Of a stretch of 61,418 nucleotides of DNA, positions 8,034 to 17,453 are shown in pieces. The DNA comes from Treponema sp. (GTDB lineage: Bacteria; Spirochaetota; Spirochaetia; Treponematales; Breznakiellaceae): the NCBI GenBank assembly GCA_031256035.1, contig JAIRRJ010000119.1, forward strand, positions 1 to 61,418. The letters are read 5' to 3'. Each line of letters starts with the position of its first letter. Within the stretch, counting starts at the first letter, position 1. A program made the translations under genes and the position numbers. The notes beneath the pieces were generated by a model. The model saw nothing but the letters and a program-made list of their open reading frames with translations, was not told the DNA's origin and searched no databases.

Positions 8034-10029
8034 CGGAGCTGCTCTTAACTAATATACATACGCCGTAAGGCGGTAATAATATTGTACCACAAACGGGTTC
8101 GCCTCTCAACATATCTTCGTATATTTCACCCGGTGAAATTACAGTTTCCACTGAATTAAAATTCATCACAAAGATCGCGTCTCCCCGTTTTTGGATCGAA
8201 ACTCCGGCAGGTATTTCCCAGGAGACGCAGGGTGGTATGCCGTGTTTTTCGCAGAGTTCCCTGTAAAATCTGTCTGTAAAAGCCTGTTCTGTTCTTGCGC
8301 AGAGGTAGTAGGCTGTCCCTTCCCCGAACTTGCAGGCAGTAACAGCCGGATTTTTTTCGGCGGCAAAACCACTGAGCGCCTGCGCGCCCTGTAGTCGGAC
8401 ATGATCGGCATAATGGGCTGCCTTCCACTGTTGTCCGTACATTTGGAATGTTACAGTTTCCCAGTCCGCTATTGTTCCGGTTTCTTCCACCGAAATGCCG
8501 AAGACACAGGTCAAGTTACCGGGTGTTCCCCCCAGATAGCACAGATCGCTTTCATTCACAAGCCCCGTCAAAAATGTGGCAACCGCAGCTCCGCCCTTCT
8601 GCACGAACATACGGATTTTTTTCGCTGTTTCTTCACGGAGCATGTAGAGCATAGGAAATACGATAAGTTTATAACGATCAAAATCGGTATATTCGGGACT
8701 GATCACATCGCATGAAATACCAGCCTTCCAGAAAGCCCCGTAATGTGCGATACATTCCTTCTGATAATTTTTTTCGATATTCCTCGGAAGCTGGGCATTG
8801 TCCAAAGCCCAGCCGCTTTGGAAATCATAGACCACCGCCGCCCTTGATTCGGTATTGGTTCCGGCAATGGTGCTGATTTTTTTCAGCAAACGTCCTGTTT
8901 CAGCAACCTCTCGGAAAATACCGGTGTCATTGGAACCTAAGTGAGTAATTACAGCATCATGGAATTTTTCTTCACCTCCCCTGCTCTGCCGCCACTGGAA
9001 GTACTGTACCGAATCAGAACCGTGGGCAACTGCCTGCACTGAAGAAAGGATGTGCATACCTTTCTTTTTTTTACTGCTCACCCCCTGCCAGTTGGTGGCG
9101 CCGGGGCTTGATTCCATCATTAAAAAAGGTTTGTGCAGATATGACCTGCACAAATCATGAAAAAAACCTGCCTTTACCGCCGCCGGTTCGTCATCGGGGC
9201 TGCGGTGCCATTCGGGATAATTGTCCCAGCTTATAATATCCACGTGACGTGCAAACTTGTGGAAATCAAGGCCGACATCAGGCATCTGGAAATTTGTTGT
9301 AATAGGGACACCGGGCGTTATGCGCCGCAGGGGTTCACATTCCGCCAGAAAAAAATCTATTGTTTGGTCGCTTGTAAAACGCTGCCAGTCCAGCATAAGA
9401 CCGTGAATGGAATGATCAGCAGGAAATATCTGTTCCCATGAAGTAAAGCGGTGGCTCCAGAATGTGGTGTACCAGGCGGCATTAAGGGCATCTAGGGTTA
9501 CGTACCGGTCTTTAAGCCAGTCCCGGAAAACGGCAAGGCATTGAGGGCAGTAACAGGGCATACCGTTGTATTCGTTGGAAACATGCCACAGGATCAACGC
9601 CGGGTGAGTCCCGTAACGTTCCGCGAGTTTTGTGTTGATCCGCACACAGGCTTCCCGGTACTTTACAGATGTCCGGCAGTGGTTATGCCTCCCGCCGTGG
9701 GGCTGCCGGACGCCGTTAGCTGCCATCCGGCAGGTTTCGCCGTATTTTTCGGAAAGCCATGCGGGCTTGGAGCCTGAGGGAGTTGCAAGGATTATTTTCT
9801 GTCCGTTTTGATGCAGCCGTTCGAAACACCCGTCCAGCCATTCAAAGTTATATACCCCTTCTGTACTTTCAAGAATTGACCATGAAAAAATACCAACAGC
9901 GAGGACATTTATTCCCGCTTCACGCATATAGAGTAAATCTCTGTCCAGTAATTCAGGAGAATCAAGCCATTGTTCATAATTGTAATCGGCGCCATGCAGC
10001 AAACCCATGTTGTACAAGCCGCGGCTCAT
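7996..10029 (-). CDS. Beta-galactosidase, glycoside hydrolase family 42
   Basis: A 677-residue cytoplasmic enzyme without a signal peptide, of typical GH42 length. The TIM barrel has the acid/base Glu in WHVSNEYN (E153) and the nucleophile Glu in FLMMESSPG (E306). Cysteines in GMPCYCPQC match the zinc-binding loop of the family. A trimerisation-like Rossmann domain follows from about residue 390, then a small beta domain. It probably cleaves galactosides brought in by the adjacent ABC transporter. Its ATG overlaps the stop of the permease gene (ATGA), showing translational coupling. The exact linkage cleaved cannot be told. Confidence 0.93.
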   Translation of the reverse strand: MSRGLYNMGLLHGADYNYEQWLDSPELLDRDLLYMREAGINVLAVGIFSWSILESTEGVYNFEWLDGCFERLHQNGQKIILATPSGSKPAWLSEKYGETCRMAANGVRQPHGGRHNHCRTSVKYREACVRINTKLAERYGTHPALILWHVSNEYNGMPCYCPQCLAVFRDWLKDRYVTLDALNAAWYTTFWSHRFTSWEQIFPADHSIHGLMLDWQRFTSDQTIDFFLAECEPLRRITPGVPITTNFQMPDVGLDFHKFARHVDIISWDNYPEWHRSPDDEPAAVKAGFFHDLCRSYLHKPFLMMESSPGATNWQGVSSKKKKGMHILSSVQAVAHGSDSVQYFQWRQSRGGEEKFHDAVITHLGSNDTGIFREVAETGRLLKKISTIAGTNTESRAAVVYDFQSGWALDNAQLPRNIEKNYQKECIAHYGAFWKAGISCDVISPEYTDFDRYKLIVFPMLYMLREETAKKIRMFVQKGGAAVATFLTGLVNESDLCYLGGTPGNLTCVFGISVEETGTIADWETVTFQMYGQQWKAAHYADHVRLQGAQALSGFAAEKNPAVTACKFGEGTAYYLCARTEQAFTDRFYRELCEKHGIPPCVSWEIPAGVSIQKRGDAIFVMNFNSVETVISPGEIYEDMLRGEPVCGTILLPPYGVCILVKSSSGEKKSEHQSNSK

Positions 10030-10886
10030 TCCTTAACTGCCCCCATTGTCAATCCGTCTATGATGTATTTTTGGGATATAAAAAATATTACCAATACGGG
10101 AAGCGCTGCCAGAATTGTTCCGGCGGTTACAATCCCCCAGTTGGTATCGAACCGCTGCTGGGTAAACATAAATATACCAACCATTATGGTTGATTGATCG
10201 TTTCCCTTAAGGAGAAGGTTAGCTATGATAAAATCACCGTAGGTAGTCATAAAGGCAAGGATTGCGACAGTTATAACCATCGGCCTTATTACAGGAAAAA
10301 TAATCATCCAGAAGACCTGCCAGTAAGAGGCGCCTTCGATAAGCGCCGATTCGTCCAGTTCGACAGCTATGGAATCAATATACGATTTGACCATCAGTAC
10401 GTTAATACTCATAGCTCCGGCAACATACACGCAGATGAGGCCGCCGTGGGTATTAATACCCAGAAAGGGAAGGTAATTGCCGATCTGCTGCATCATAACG
10501 AAAATGGCAACCATTGCGAGGATTCCCGGAAAAACATTTAAGATCATGATCCCCATCATCACTTCCCGCCTGCCCCTGAACCGGAATCGGGACAGGGCGT
10601 AGGCCGAAACGCAGGTGAGCAGCACAATAATGGAAACCGAAATCGACGACACTTTGAATGAATTGAACATCCATTTGCCGAATGACAAATTGGAATTACC
10701 CAGGAGGTCCAGATAATTGTTCAATGTAAGTGTAGAAGGAATAATCTTCGCTCCCATGAGGGACCTGGCGGGATTTAATGAAGTAGCGACAATCCAGAAA
10801 AACGGAAGTACCGCAAAAGCAATAAACATCAAAGCAACTGCATACTTCACAATGGCTATGATCAATTTGCGCTGCTGTTTTTTCAT
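10026..10886 (-). CDS. Sugar ABC transporter permease, MalG-like
   Basis: A 286-residue inner-membrane permease of the carbohydrate CUT1 type, with six predicted helices starting at residue about 12. The EAA loop that contacts the ATPase is visible as ESALIEGASYWQVFWMIIFP at about 190-210. It pairs with the MalF-like gene 14 bases upstream. No ATPase gene is in the operon, so a shared MsmK-type ATPase encoded elsewhere is likely. The end overlaps the GH42 start. Confidence 0.93.
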   Translation of the reverse strand: MKKQQRKLIIAIVKYAVALMFIAFAVLPFFWIVATSLNPARSLMGAKIIPSTLTLNNYLDLLGNSNLSFGKWMFNSFKVSSISVSIIVLLTCVSAYALSRFRFRGRREVMMGIMILNVFPGILAMVAIFVMMQQIGNYLPFLGINTHGGLICVYVAGAMSINVLMVKSYIDSIAVELDESALIEGASYWQVFWMIIFPVIRPMVITVAILAFMTTYGDFIIANLLLKGNDQSTIMVGIFMFTQQRFDTNWGIVTAGTILAALPVLVIFFISQKYIIDGLTMGAVKE

Positions 10887-10900
10887 CCTTTGCTCCTTCC

Positions 10901-12388
10901 CTAACGGGTTTCCTTCATGGTTTTGGTATTCAGGGTCTGGAAGAACACCATCAGCGCCACCAGGATAAAAAGCAGCACCGTAATGGCCGCGGAAAAGCCG
11001 TAATCGGCGGCGTTGGATGAACTAAAGCCCAGACGGTAAATAAACGAGATTAAAAGGTCTGTCTGGCCCATAGGCGCCGCCGTATCCGCCATTGCGGGCA
11101 GCCCGGCGTTAAAGCCCCAGATCAGGGTAAAATTATTAAAGTTAAAACAAAAAGAGGCAATCACAAGAGGCGCCAGTATGCGCATAACCATGGGCAAGGT
11201 TATTTTCCGTATTATTGTAAATGCGCCTGCCCCGTCAATTGCGGCAGCCTCAAAGAAATCCTTTGATATTGACCTTAAGGCGCCTGAAGACAGCACATAA
11301 AAATAAGGGTATGACAGATACACGTTGATCATAATCACAGCAAAACGGGTCAGGGCGGCGTTGGTGAAAAACTTGGGAGTAAACCCGGAAATGCCGGCAA
11401 TGAGTGTCGTAATAAGGCCAAGGTTTTCATTAAGTAATGCCCGCCATACCACGATTGAAACCAGCACCGGAATGGGATAAGGGATGATTAGCAGGGTTCG
11501 GATGAGACGGCGGAATTTCAGATCATCAAAGATCAGGGCAATCATCATACCGATGGCAAAACTTATCAGCACCGAAAAGAGAGAAAATGAAATATTCCAG
11601 ATAAGCATACCAAACACAGGTTTAAGAAAACCCTGATTGCCTAAAAAACGAATGTAATTATTCCAGTTGATGTTTACAAAGTAACCCGGGGTCAGGGTTT
11701 TTCCTGATTGGGATGTATAGGTACCAAATAAAGAGCTGTACTCTTCCCCGCTTTGATTGTCGGTAAAGGTATTTTCAATATCGTTATAACTGTAGGCGGG
11801 AAGCTGCACAGCCACTTCCTGCATCGAAATAATCCTGATAACCTGCGGCGGCCGGCCAAATTCCATTTCACCAAGCGCCTGCAAATTTTGCAAAGTTACT
11901 GCTGGACTCATTTTTGCATAACCGTCAATTTCCCCGGGGGCTTCCCTGAAATTCCGTTCTTCGGGAAGCTCGCCGGGTTTTACCGTAGAGTAGCCATCTT
12001 CCTGTTCAAGCAAAAGTAAATAATCTTTACCTTTCTGGTAGGCTGTCCAGCCCCATGAAGCGCCCTCATCGGGACGGTACATCTCTGCGGAAATTCGCTT
12101 TACCACCTGAGCTTTGGTCAGTAAGTGTCCGCCGCTCATGTTGGTAAAGGAAAGATAGATCGTGTAGAAAATGGGAAAAACAGTAAACAGCAGCGCCATC
12201 ACCAGTGCGGTGGCAAGCCACCGCCATGATGAGAGAGATTGCTGCAATGATGTCAATGCAACAAAAATAACTGCGGCGCTTACAAAAGCCGCCAACGGGT
12301 AAAGGCCATCGTTGACTAACCTGAAAGCCAGCCATGAACCCAGAAGGCAGAATGCTGCTGTTCCGGCAATTCGTACGTAATTACCCAT
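10901..12388 (-). CDS. Sugar ABC transporter permease, MalF-like
   Basis: A 495-residue permease. Three helices at the N-terminus are followed by a large extracytoplasmic loop (about 85-240), as in MalF, then the core permease helices. The EAA loop reads FFEAAAIDGAGAFTIIRKITLP near residue 395. The extended loop is a MalF hallmark and probably meets the binding protein. Its ATG shares one base with the stop of the binding-protein gene, so the two are tightly coupled. Confidence 0.93.
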   Translation of the reverse strand: MGNYVRIAGTAAFCLLGSWLAFRLVNDGLYPLAAFVSAAVIFVALTSLQQSLSSWRWLATALVMALLFTVFPIFYTIYLSFTNMSGGHLLTKAQVVKRISAEMYRPDEGASWGWTAYQKGKDYLLLLEQEDGYSTVKPGELPEERNFREAPGEIDGYAKMSPAVTLQNLQALGEMEFGRPPQVIRIISMQEVAVQLPAYSYNDIENTFTDNQSGEEYSSLFGTYTSQSGKTLTPGYFVNINWNNYIRFLGNQGFLKPVFGMLIWNISFSLFSVLISFAIGMMIALIFDDLKFRRLIRTLLIIPYPIPVLVSIVVWRALLNENLGLITTLIAGISGFTPKFFTNAALTRFAVIMINVYLSYPYFYVLSSGALRSISKDFFEAAAIDGAGAFTIIRKITLPMVMRILAPLVIASFCFNFNNFTLIWGFNAGLPAMADTAAPMGQTDLLISFIYRLGFSSSNAADYGFSAAITVLLFILVALMVFFQTLNTKTMKETR

Positions 12389-13608
12389 TATTTTGACTGG
12401 GTTTCAATCTGGAGCTTGGCATTCCGCAGGGCGTCCGCCGATGATCTGTCACCTGAGAAAGCAAGCGCCGCTGCCGCGACCCACGCGTCCCAGACATAAC
12501 CCATTTCAGGAATCGAGGGCATTGGTATGGCACTGACACCGGCGGCATTGAATCCTTTTGTGTCGCTGTCTGCCGCTGAATCAAATACTGTCTTCCATGC
12601 CGAAGGCCGCCCTTCAGCCTGGAATATAGCCATCAAACTTTTCTCCCTGGCGATAAAATCTGTTACAAAGGTTTGGGCAAGCAGCCTGCGGGGGCTGGCG
12701 GAGCTGACAATCATGCCCTGAACCCCAAGGAAAGGATTGCCGGCAGGTCCGCCCTTTCTCGCCGCCGGGAATTTACCGATTGCATACGGTACTCCGGCTT
12801 CTTTGAAACGGTTCAACGCCCAGGGTCCGGTAAATACAAAGGGAGCTTTGCCGCTTTCAAAAAGCACATGGGCGGCGTCCCAGTCGATGTTTTCCGGAAT
12901 CAGTTTTTTCTTTACCTGTGCGGTAAGGAATTCAAGTCCCGCAACAAACCCCTGATCCGCCATAGTTACGGTTTTCCCATCAAGGCTGCCGTCTCCCTTC
13001 TTGGCGAAAATCGAGCCGCCAAAACTGTCATACACCGGATACGCATTGTAAGTGGCATCGGGAAGCCCGCAAATATACTCTGCCCTTCCCGCCCTTATGA
13101 GGTTTTCGGACATGGTAACCATCTCATCCCATGTTTCCGGCGGAACGGGCACCATGGTGGTATTGTAGAAGAACCCGATGTTTTCAACCGCAAGGGGTAC
13201 GCCGTAAAGCTTGCCGTTATAGTTAAACCCGTCAATTGCCGGCTGAAGGAAAGAACTGCTCTTGTTACCCAGATTTATTTCCGTTACCATTCCGTTTTCA
13301 ACTAACGCTCCCAAATTGTCGTGCGGGATGATGGCTATGTCGGCGCACTCAGGCCCGCCGGAAGCCAGCAGAAACTGGTTACGAATCTGCCCAAGGTCTA
13401 CCATGGAAACCTCAACCTGCACGCCAAATTCAGACTCGAACTCTTTGCCTAACGCAGTGAGAACATCAAGACGACCGGCATCGTATATCCAGAGCGTCAG
13501 CTTTTCTGCGGATTTTGCCGCACCGGTTCCTTTTTTGGGGCAAGAAACCGCAAAGACGGAAACCAGAACCACCAAACATACACACAGAACTTTTACGATC
13601 TTTTTCAT
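12388..13608 (-). CDS. Sugar-binding lipoprotein, MalE-like
   Basis: A 406-residue extracytoplasmic solute-binding protein of the type 1 carbohydrate family. The first 23 residues are a lipoprotein signal with lipobox AVSC, so it is anchored by Cys23. Body motifs such as KLTLWIYDAG, YGVPLAVENIGFFYNTTMV and PFVFTGPWALNRFKEAG are typical of maltose- or oligosaccharide-binding proteins. An AGGAGG site precedes the ATG. It is the first gene of the operon, just downstream of the promoter at 13.7 kb. The ligand is likely a galactose-containing oligosaccharide, inferred from the GH42 gene. Confidence 0.93.
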   Translation of the reverse strand: MKKIVKVLCVCLVVLVSVFAVSCPKKGTGAAKSAEKLTLWIYDAGRLDVLTALGKEFESEFGVQVEVSMVDLGQIRNQFLLASGGPECADIAIIPHDNLGALVENGMVTEINLGNKSSSFLQPAIDGFNYNGKLYGVPLAVENIGFFYNTTMVPVPPETWDEMVTMSENLIRAGRAEYICGLPDATYNAYPVYDSFGGSIFAKKGDGSLDGKTVTMADQGFVAGLEFLTAQVKKKLIPENIDWDAAHVLFESGKAPFVFTGPWALNRFKEAGVPYAIGKFPAARKGGPAGNPFLGVQGMIVSSASPRRLLAQTFVTDFIAREKSLMAIFQAEGRPSAWKTVFDSAADSDTKGFNAAGVSAIPMPSIPEMGYVWDAWVAAAALAFSGDRSSADALRNAKLQIETQSK

Positions 13609-13681
13609 TTCTCATTCCTCCTATAAGAAATCACTGATTATGACAGGGCGGATAAATAACACCGGAGCCTGCCGCTTGAAA

Positions 13682-13744
13682 ATCAACACGAGTTGTCAAC
13701 ACCTGTTGATAAATCATAATAAAACATGAATTCACAATTGTCAA
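13682..13744 (-). promoter_or_regulatory. Sigma-70 promoter and operator-like palindrome of the sugar operon
   Basis: On the minus strand, TTGACA (13739-13744) and TATTAT (13716-13721) are separated by exactly 17 bases. Just downstream of the -10, ATCAACA (13682-13688) and TGTTGAT (13704-13710) form an inverted repeat around an inner GTTG-T-CAAC. That is where a repressor would block initiation, and the LacI gene at the operon's end is the natural candidate. Confidence 0.75.
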
Positions 13745-13793
13745 TAAAAAGTTTTTTTGTGATGAATATATTTGAACTCTGACTTATCTGCCC

Positions 13794-13822
13794 ATGACAA
13801 AAAGAGCCAATACCGGTATATT
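13794..13822 (+). promoter_or_regulatory. Promoter of ade, abutting the start codon
   Basis: ATGACA and TATATT with a 17-base spacer. Only 5 bases lie between the -10 and the ATG at 13828, and there is no Shine-Dalgarno. Confidence 0.6.
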
Positions 13823-13827
13823 GATAT

Positions 13828-15576
13828 ATGGTCAAAAATGCGTTGAAAAAACTGATCGATGTCGCGGCGGGAAGAGTTCAGGCTGACATTGTAATACGCG
13901 GCGGCAAAATCGCCGATGTTTATTCAGGTCTTTTTATTGATGCGGATTTGGCGATTTGCGATGGGCTGATCGCCGCGATTGGAGAGCCCGGTTCTTATTC
14001 GGGACACGAAATTATTGACGCAAACGGGCAGTATGTTGTTCCCGGTTTTATCGACAGCCACATTCACATTGAATCGTCCTTTTTAAGCCCGCCTGAATTG
14101 TGCAGGCTGCTTGTTCCGCACGGCGCCTGCGCCATAATCGCAGACCCCCATGAAATCGTGAATGTCTGCGGGCTTGCCGGTCTTGACTATATGCTCAAAA
14201 CTTCCGAAAACCTGCCGCTTGACATCAAGTTTATGATTCCTTCCTGCGTTCCCTCTACGCCCTTTGAACATTCGGGAGCAACGATTGATGCTGCCGCCAT
14301 GAACGAACCATTGCGAAATGAGCGGGTATTGGGATTGGGCGAGATGATGGACTATGAGGGAGTGGTCAACGCGGAAGACAGGGTCATAGATAAAATCCTC
14401 TCTGCGCTGAGACACGGAAAATTTATTGACGGCCACAGTCCCGGCCTTGAAGGAAGAACGCTCTCGGCGTATGCGGCGGGGATGATACACACCGATCATG
14501 AATGTTCAACTGTCGAAGAAATGCAGAGACGGCTTGAGCGGGGTATGTACATCATGCTGCGACAGGGTTCTGCCTGCCATGATCTTGAAAATCTTATCGC
14601 AGGCATTACGAACGAAAACAGCCGACGCTGCCTGCTCTGCTCCGATGACCTTCAGCCCAAGACTATTTTTGACAAGGGCCATATTGATAATGACCTCCGC
14701 CTGTGCGTTAAACACGGCATCGATCCGATGACAGCCCTGCGCATGGCAACATTGAACGCGGCAGAGTGTTTCGGTTTGAAAGACCGGGGAGGTTTCGCGC
14801 CGGGTCTTAGGGCGGACATTGTACTCTTAGACAATATTCAGGATTTCCGCGTCAATTCAGTTTTTATCAAGGGAAAGCGTGTTGCAGAAAACGGCCGCTA
14901 TCTGCCTGCTCTACCCGTAACAACCGGGGCTGATCTGTCGCTACGCGGCAGTTTTCATGTTAAAGATTTCAGTGAAAAGAAACTTGCCATGTCACTTAAA
15001 AACGAAAATGTATGGGTTATTGATATTAAGCCTTCGACCGTGGTTACCGGAAAAAGCAAGGTTAAAGTCAAAATCGATTCTTCGCGTAACTTTGACTTTG
15101 ATCCGGTTTTAGAAATTGTAAAAATAGCCGTTGTGGAACGGCATCACAATACCGGGAATGTCGGGTTAGGATTAATTCGCGGTTACGGGATCAGGCGGGG
15201 CGCGGTCGCAATTTCAGTCGCCCACGATTCCCACAATATTATCGCGGCAGGGTGCAGCGACAGCGACATTGCCGCCGCTGTAAAGCGAGTGATCACCATG
15301 GACGGAGGCGCGGCTCTTGTCGCGGATGGAAATGTAATTGACGAAATGCCCCTTCCCCTTGGCGGCATCATGAGCGATCAAAACGGTGAATGGGTAGACA
15401 GTAAGCTGAAATCCCTCCAGAAAAAAGCTGTCGAGGAACTTGGCGTAAACAAAGACATTGAACCCCTGATGACTCTCTGCTTCATGTCCCTGCCCGTGAT
15501 CCCTGAACTAAAAATTACCGACATGGGTCTGTTTGACGCGGCTGTTTTTAACTTTATCCCGCTGGAGGCAACATGA
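13828..15576 (+). CDS. ade: Adenine deaminase
   Basis: A 582-residue metal-dependent hydrolase converting adenine to hypoxanthine. The amidohydrolase metal site is seen in GFIDSHIHIESS (about residue 73-84), ADPHEIVNVCG, GHSP and LCSDDLQP. The C-terminal half is the family-specific domain with VVERHHNTGNVGLGLI and SVAHDSHNIIAAG. The N-terminus aligns well with known adenine deaminases from LIDVAAGR onward, so an early start is right. Its stop overlaps the purH start (ATGA), linking purine salvage with the last step of de novo IMP synthesis. There is no ribosome-binding site, and the promoter lies directly before the ATG. Confidence 0.95.
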   Translation: MVKNALKKLIDVAAGRVQADIVIRGGKIADVYSGLFIDADLAICDGLIAAIGEPGSYSGHEIIDANGQYVVPGFIDSHIHIESSFLSPPELCRLLVPHGACAIIADPHEIVNVCGLAGLDYMLKTSENLPLDIKFMIPSCVPSTPFEHSGATIDAAAMNEPLRNERVLGLGEMMDYEGVVNAEDRVIDKILSALRHGKFIDGHSPGLEGRTLSAYAAGMIHTDHECSTVEEMQRRLERGMYIMLRQGSACHDLENLIAGITNENSRRCLLCSDDLQPKTIFDKGHIDNDLRLCVKHGIDPMTALRMATLNAAECFGLKDRGGFAPGLRADIVLLDNIQDFRVNSVFIKGKRVAENGRYLPALPVTTGADLSLRGSFHVKDFSEKKLAMSLKNENVWVIDIKPSTVVTGKSKVKVKIDSSRNFDFDPVLEIVKIAVVERHHNTGNVGLGLIRGYGIRRGAVAISVAHDSHNIIAAGCSDSDIAAAVKRVITMDGGAALVADGNVIDEMPLPLGGIMSDQNGEWVDSKLKSLQKKAVEELGVNKDIEPLMTLCFMSLPVIPELKITDMGLFDAAVFNFIPLEAT

Positions 15577-17180
15577 AAAAACGGGCGTTAGTCAGTGTAT
15601 TTAACAAGGACGGTATTCTTGAACTTGCTTCATTTTTAGACAGCGCTGGCTGGGAGATTCTTTCAACAGGAGGCACGTCCAAATATTTGCAGGATAACAA
15701 TATCCCTGTTACAGATGTATCCTCTGTAACAGGTTTCCCCGAATGTCTTGACGGTCGGGTGAAGACCCTGCACCCGGCAATTCACGCAGGTATCCTCGCC
15801 AGACGTGAGCTGCAAAGCCATGTTGACACTCTGCGGGAGTTAAACCTTTCGACAATTGATCTTGTCTGCGTAAACCTCTATCCCTTTTTTGAAAAGGTAC
15901 AAGAGAACCTTACTCTTGCGGAAACCATCGAGTTTATCGACATCGGCGGACCGTCCATGCTCCGCTCTGCGGCAAAAAATTTCCGCGATGTGATTGTCCT
16001 TACCAGCCCTGAGGATTATGCCGAAGCGGTAAACGGTCTTAAAGCCGGTAATGTTCCTCTTGAATTCAAAAAGCGCATGGCAGGCAAGGTTTTCGATCTT
16101 ACCTCGGCGTACGATGCCGCCATTGCGCGTTACCTGCTGGATGACGAATATCCCGAATACTTACCGCTTTCCCTCAAAAAAGAACAAAGCCTGCGTTACG
16201 GTGAAAACGGTCACCAATCGGCGGCGCTTTATCTGCACACTGACCGCGTTGGCGTGCTTGGCGGTATGAAGCAGCTTCACGGCAAAGAGCTGAGTTACAA
16301 TAATATCCGCGATTTGGATTTGGCATGGAAGGCAGCCTGCGCCTTTGGGCTTCCCTGCGACAATACCCTGCCCTTCGGGGAAGACGATGTTCGCCGCCTT
16401 GTACCTGACGCTGCCGGGGGTAACAAAATTTGCTGCGTAGCGGTAAAGCACAACACCCCCTGCGGAATAGCCCTTGGGAATACTCTCCTTAAAGCCTACG
16501 AAAAAGTATACGCCTGCGATCCTGTTTCGATATTCGGCGGTATACTAGCCTGCACAACAAAGGTAGACGCCGCGACTGCCGCAAAACTTGGGGAATTGTT
16601 TCTGGAGATTGTCGCTGCCCCTGACTTTGATAATGACGCTCTTGAAATTCTGAAAAAGAAAAAAAACCTGCGTATTGTAAAACTTGCAAAAGCGCCGGCT
16701 GAAACACATGAATATACCGCCGTTGACGGCGGCCTTTTGGTTCAGCAATCTGACCGCCGTCTTATTGAAAAGTGGGAAGTGGTAACAAAAACCGCTCCCG
16801 AACTCCGCGACATAAGGGACATGATTTTCGGCATGAGGGCTGTAACATTTGTAAAATCGAACGCCATTTTAATTGTCAAGGACGAGGCCGCCACAGGCAT
16901 CGGCGGCGGGCAAGTTAACCGGATATGGCCTACAGTGCAGTCGCTGGAAAGGAGCGCGGCTGCCATTAAGGCCGCATCCGAATCGGGAAACAATCCAGCG
17001 AGAGTTCTCGCTTCTGACGCGTTTTTCCCGTTTTCAGACGTTGTAGAAGCGGCGGCAGCCGCTGGAATTAGGGCTGTTATCCAGCCCGGCGGCTCGGTTA
17101 ACGATAAATTGTCGATTGAAGCCTGCGATAAATACGGTATTACTATGGTCTTTACCGGGATAAGGCATTTTAAGCATTAA
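15573..17180 (+). CDS. purH: Bifunctional AICAR formyltransferase / IMP cyclohydrolase
   Basis: A 535-residue enzyme for the last two steps of IMP synthesis. The N-terminal MGS-like cyclohydrolase domain (about 1-150) shows LVSVFNKDGILELA, STGGTSKYL and GRVKTLHPAIHAGIL. The transformylase domain follows, with LRYGENGHQSAALY, the KHNTPCGIA active-site segment and VKSNAILIVKDEATG-like GIGGGQVNR. All typical motifs are intact and the length is normal. It is coupled to ade by an ATGA overlap. The other de novo purine genes lie 7-16 kb downstream on both strands. Confidence 0.96.
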   Translation: MKKRALVSVFNKDGILELASFLDSAGWEILSTGGTSKYLQDNNIPVTDVSSVTGFPECLDGRVKTLHPAIHAGILARRELQSHVDTLRELNLSTIDLVCVNLYPFFEKVQENLTLAETIEFIDIGGPSMLRSAAKNFRDVIVLTSPEDYAEAVNGLKAGNVPLEFKKRMAGKVFDLTSAYDAAIARYLLDDEYPEYLPLSLKKEQSLRYGENGHQSAALYLHTDRVGVLGGMKQLHGKELSYNNIRDLDLAWKAACAFGLPCDNTLPFGEDDVRRLVPDAAGGNKICCVAVKHNTPCGIALGNTLLKAYEKVYACDPVSIFGGILACTTKVDAATAAKLGELFLEIVAAPDFDNDALEILKKKKNLRIVKLAKAPAETHEYTAVDGGLLVQQSDRRLIEKWEVVTKTAPELRDIRDMIFGMRAVTFVKSNAILIVKDEAATGIGGGQVNRIWPTVQSLERSAAAIKAASESGNNPARVLASDAFFPFSDVVEAAAAAGIRAVIQPGGSVNDKLSIEACDKYGITMVFTGIRHFKH

Positions 17181-17195
17181 GAGGCAGTTCTGTAG

Positions 17196-17281
17196 AAGCA
17201 CCCTGAAATCTCCAGTGGCGATATTACACTGGAGTTGATGCTGGCGCAGCCTTGCCAGATAATTACCTTGCAGGGGTGCTT
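17196..17281 (+). ncRNA. Branched fold downstream of purH, candidate structured RNA
   Basis: An outer stem pairs 17196-17205 with 17271-17281 (AAGCACCCTG with CAGGGGTGCTT, one bulge). Inside it lie a perfect 8-bp hairpin (CTCCAGTG/CACTGGAG, 17210-17234) and a 5-bp hairpin (CTGGC/GCCAG, 17241-17258). This makes a three-way-junction-like fold. It matches no RNA family I know, and could simply be a 3' element of the ade-purH mRNA. Confidence 0.4.
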
Positions 17282-17307
17282 GACATTATTTCATGAATTT
17301 TATAAAT
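17280..17307 (+). promoter_or_regulatory. Candidate promoter ahead of the hairpin-tRNA-Glu unit
   Basis: TTGACA (17280-17285) is followed after 16 bases by ATAAAT (or after 15 by TATAAA). Transcription would start near 17314 and run through three hairpins into tRNA-Glu. Confidence 0.5.
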
Positions 17308-17323
17308 TGGACAAGTATTGGTA

Positions 17324-17449
17324 TTGTTCAGAAATGTCAGTTTCTGAACAACTTCCACTAAAAACAGTTTTGCAGGGCGTAAGCCCGAAAAACTGTAAGA
17401 CTTGTGAGGGAACTATCGAACCTTTGGTTCGCGAGTTCCCGAACAAGTC
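17324..17449 (+). ncRNA. Three consecutive hairpins just upstream of tRNA-Glu
   Basis: Hairpin A: TTGTTCAGAAA/TTTCTGAACAA, an 11-bp perfect stem with a 6-base loop (17324-17351). Hairpin B: ACAGTTTT/AAAACTGT enclosing GGGC-GTAA-GCCC, with a GNRA-type loop (17364-17396). Hairpin C: nested stems GACTTGT/ACAAGTC, GGGAACT/AGTTCCC and CGAACC/GGTTCG (17399-17449). They occupy nearly all the sequence from the promoter to the tRNA. This may be a leader of the tRNA transcript, a separate small RNA, or three repeat elements. Confidence 0.45.
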
Positions 17450-17453
17450 AAAT

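Noticed and set aside
8166-8715. Small frames on both strands within the GH42 gene
   Set aside because: They are shadows; the GH42 motifs and continuous frame explain the region.
17196-17281. Integron attC site
   Set aside because: The fold lacks the GTTRRRY/RYYYAAC core sites.
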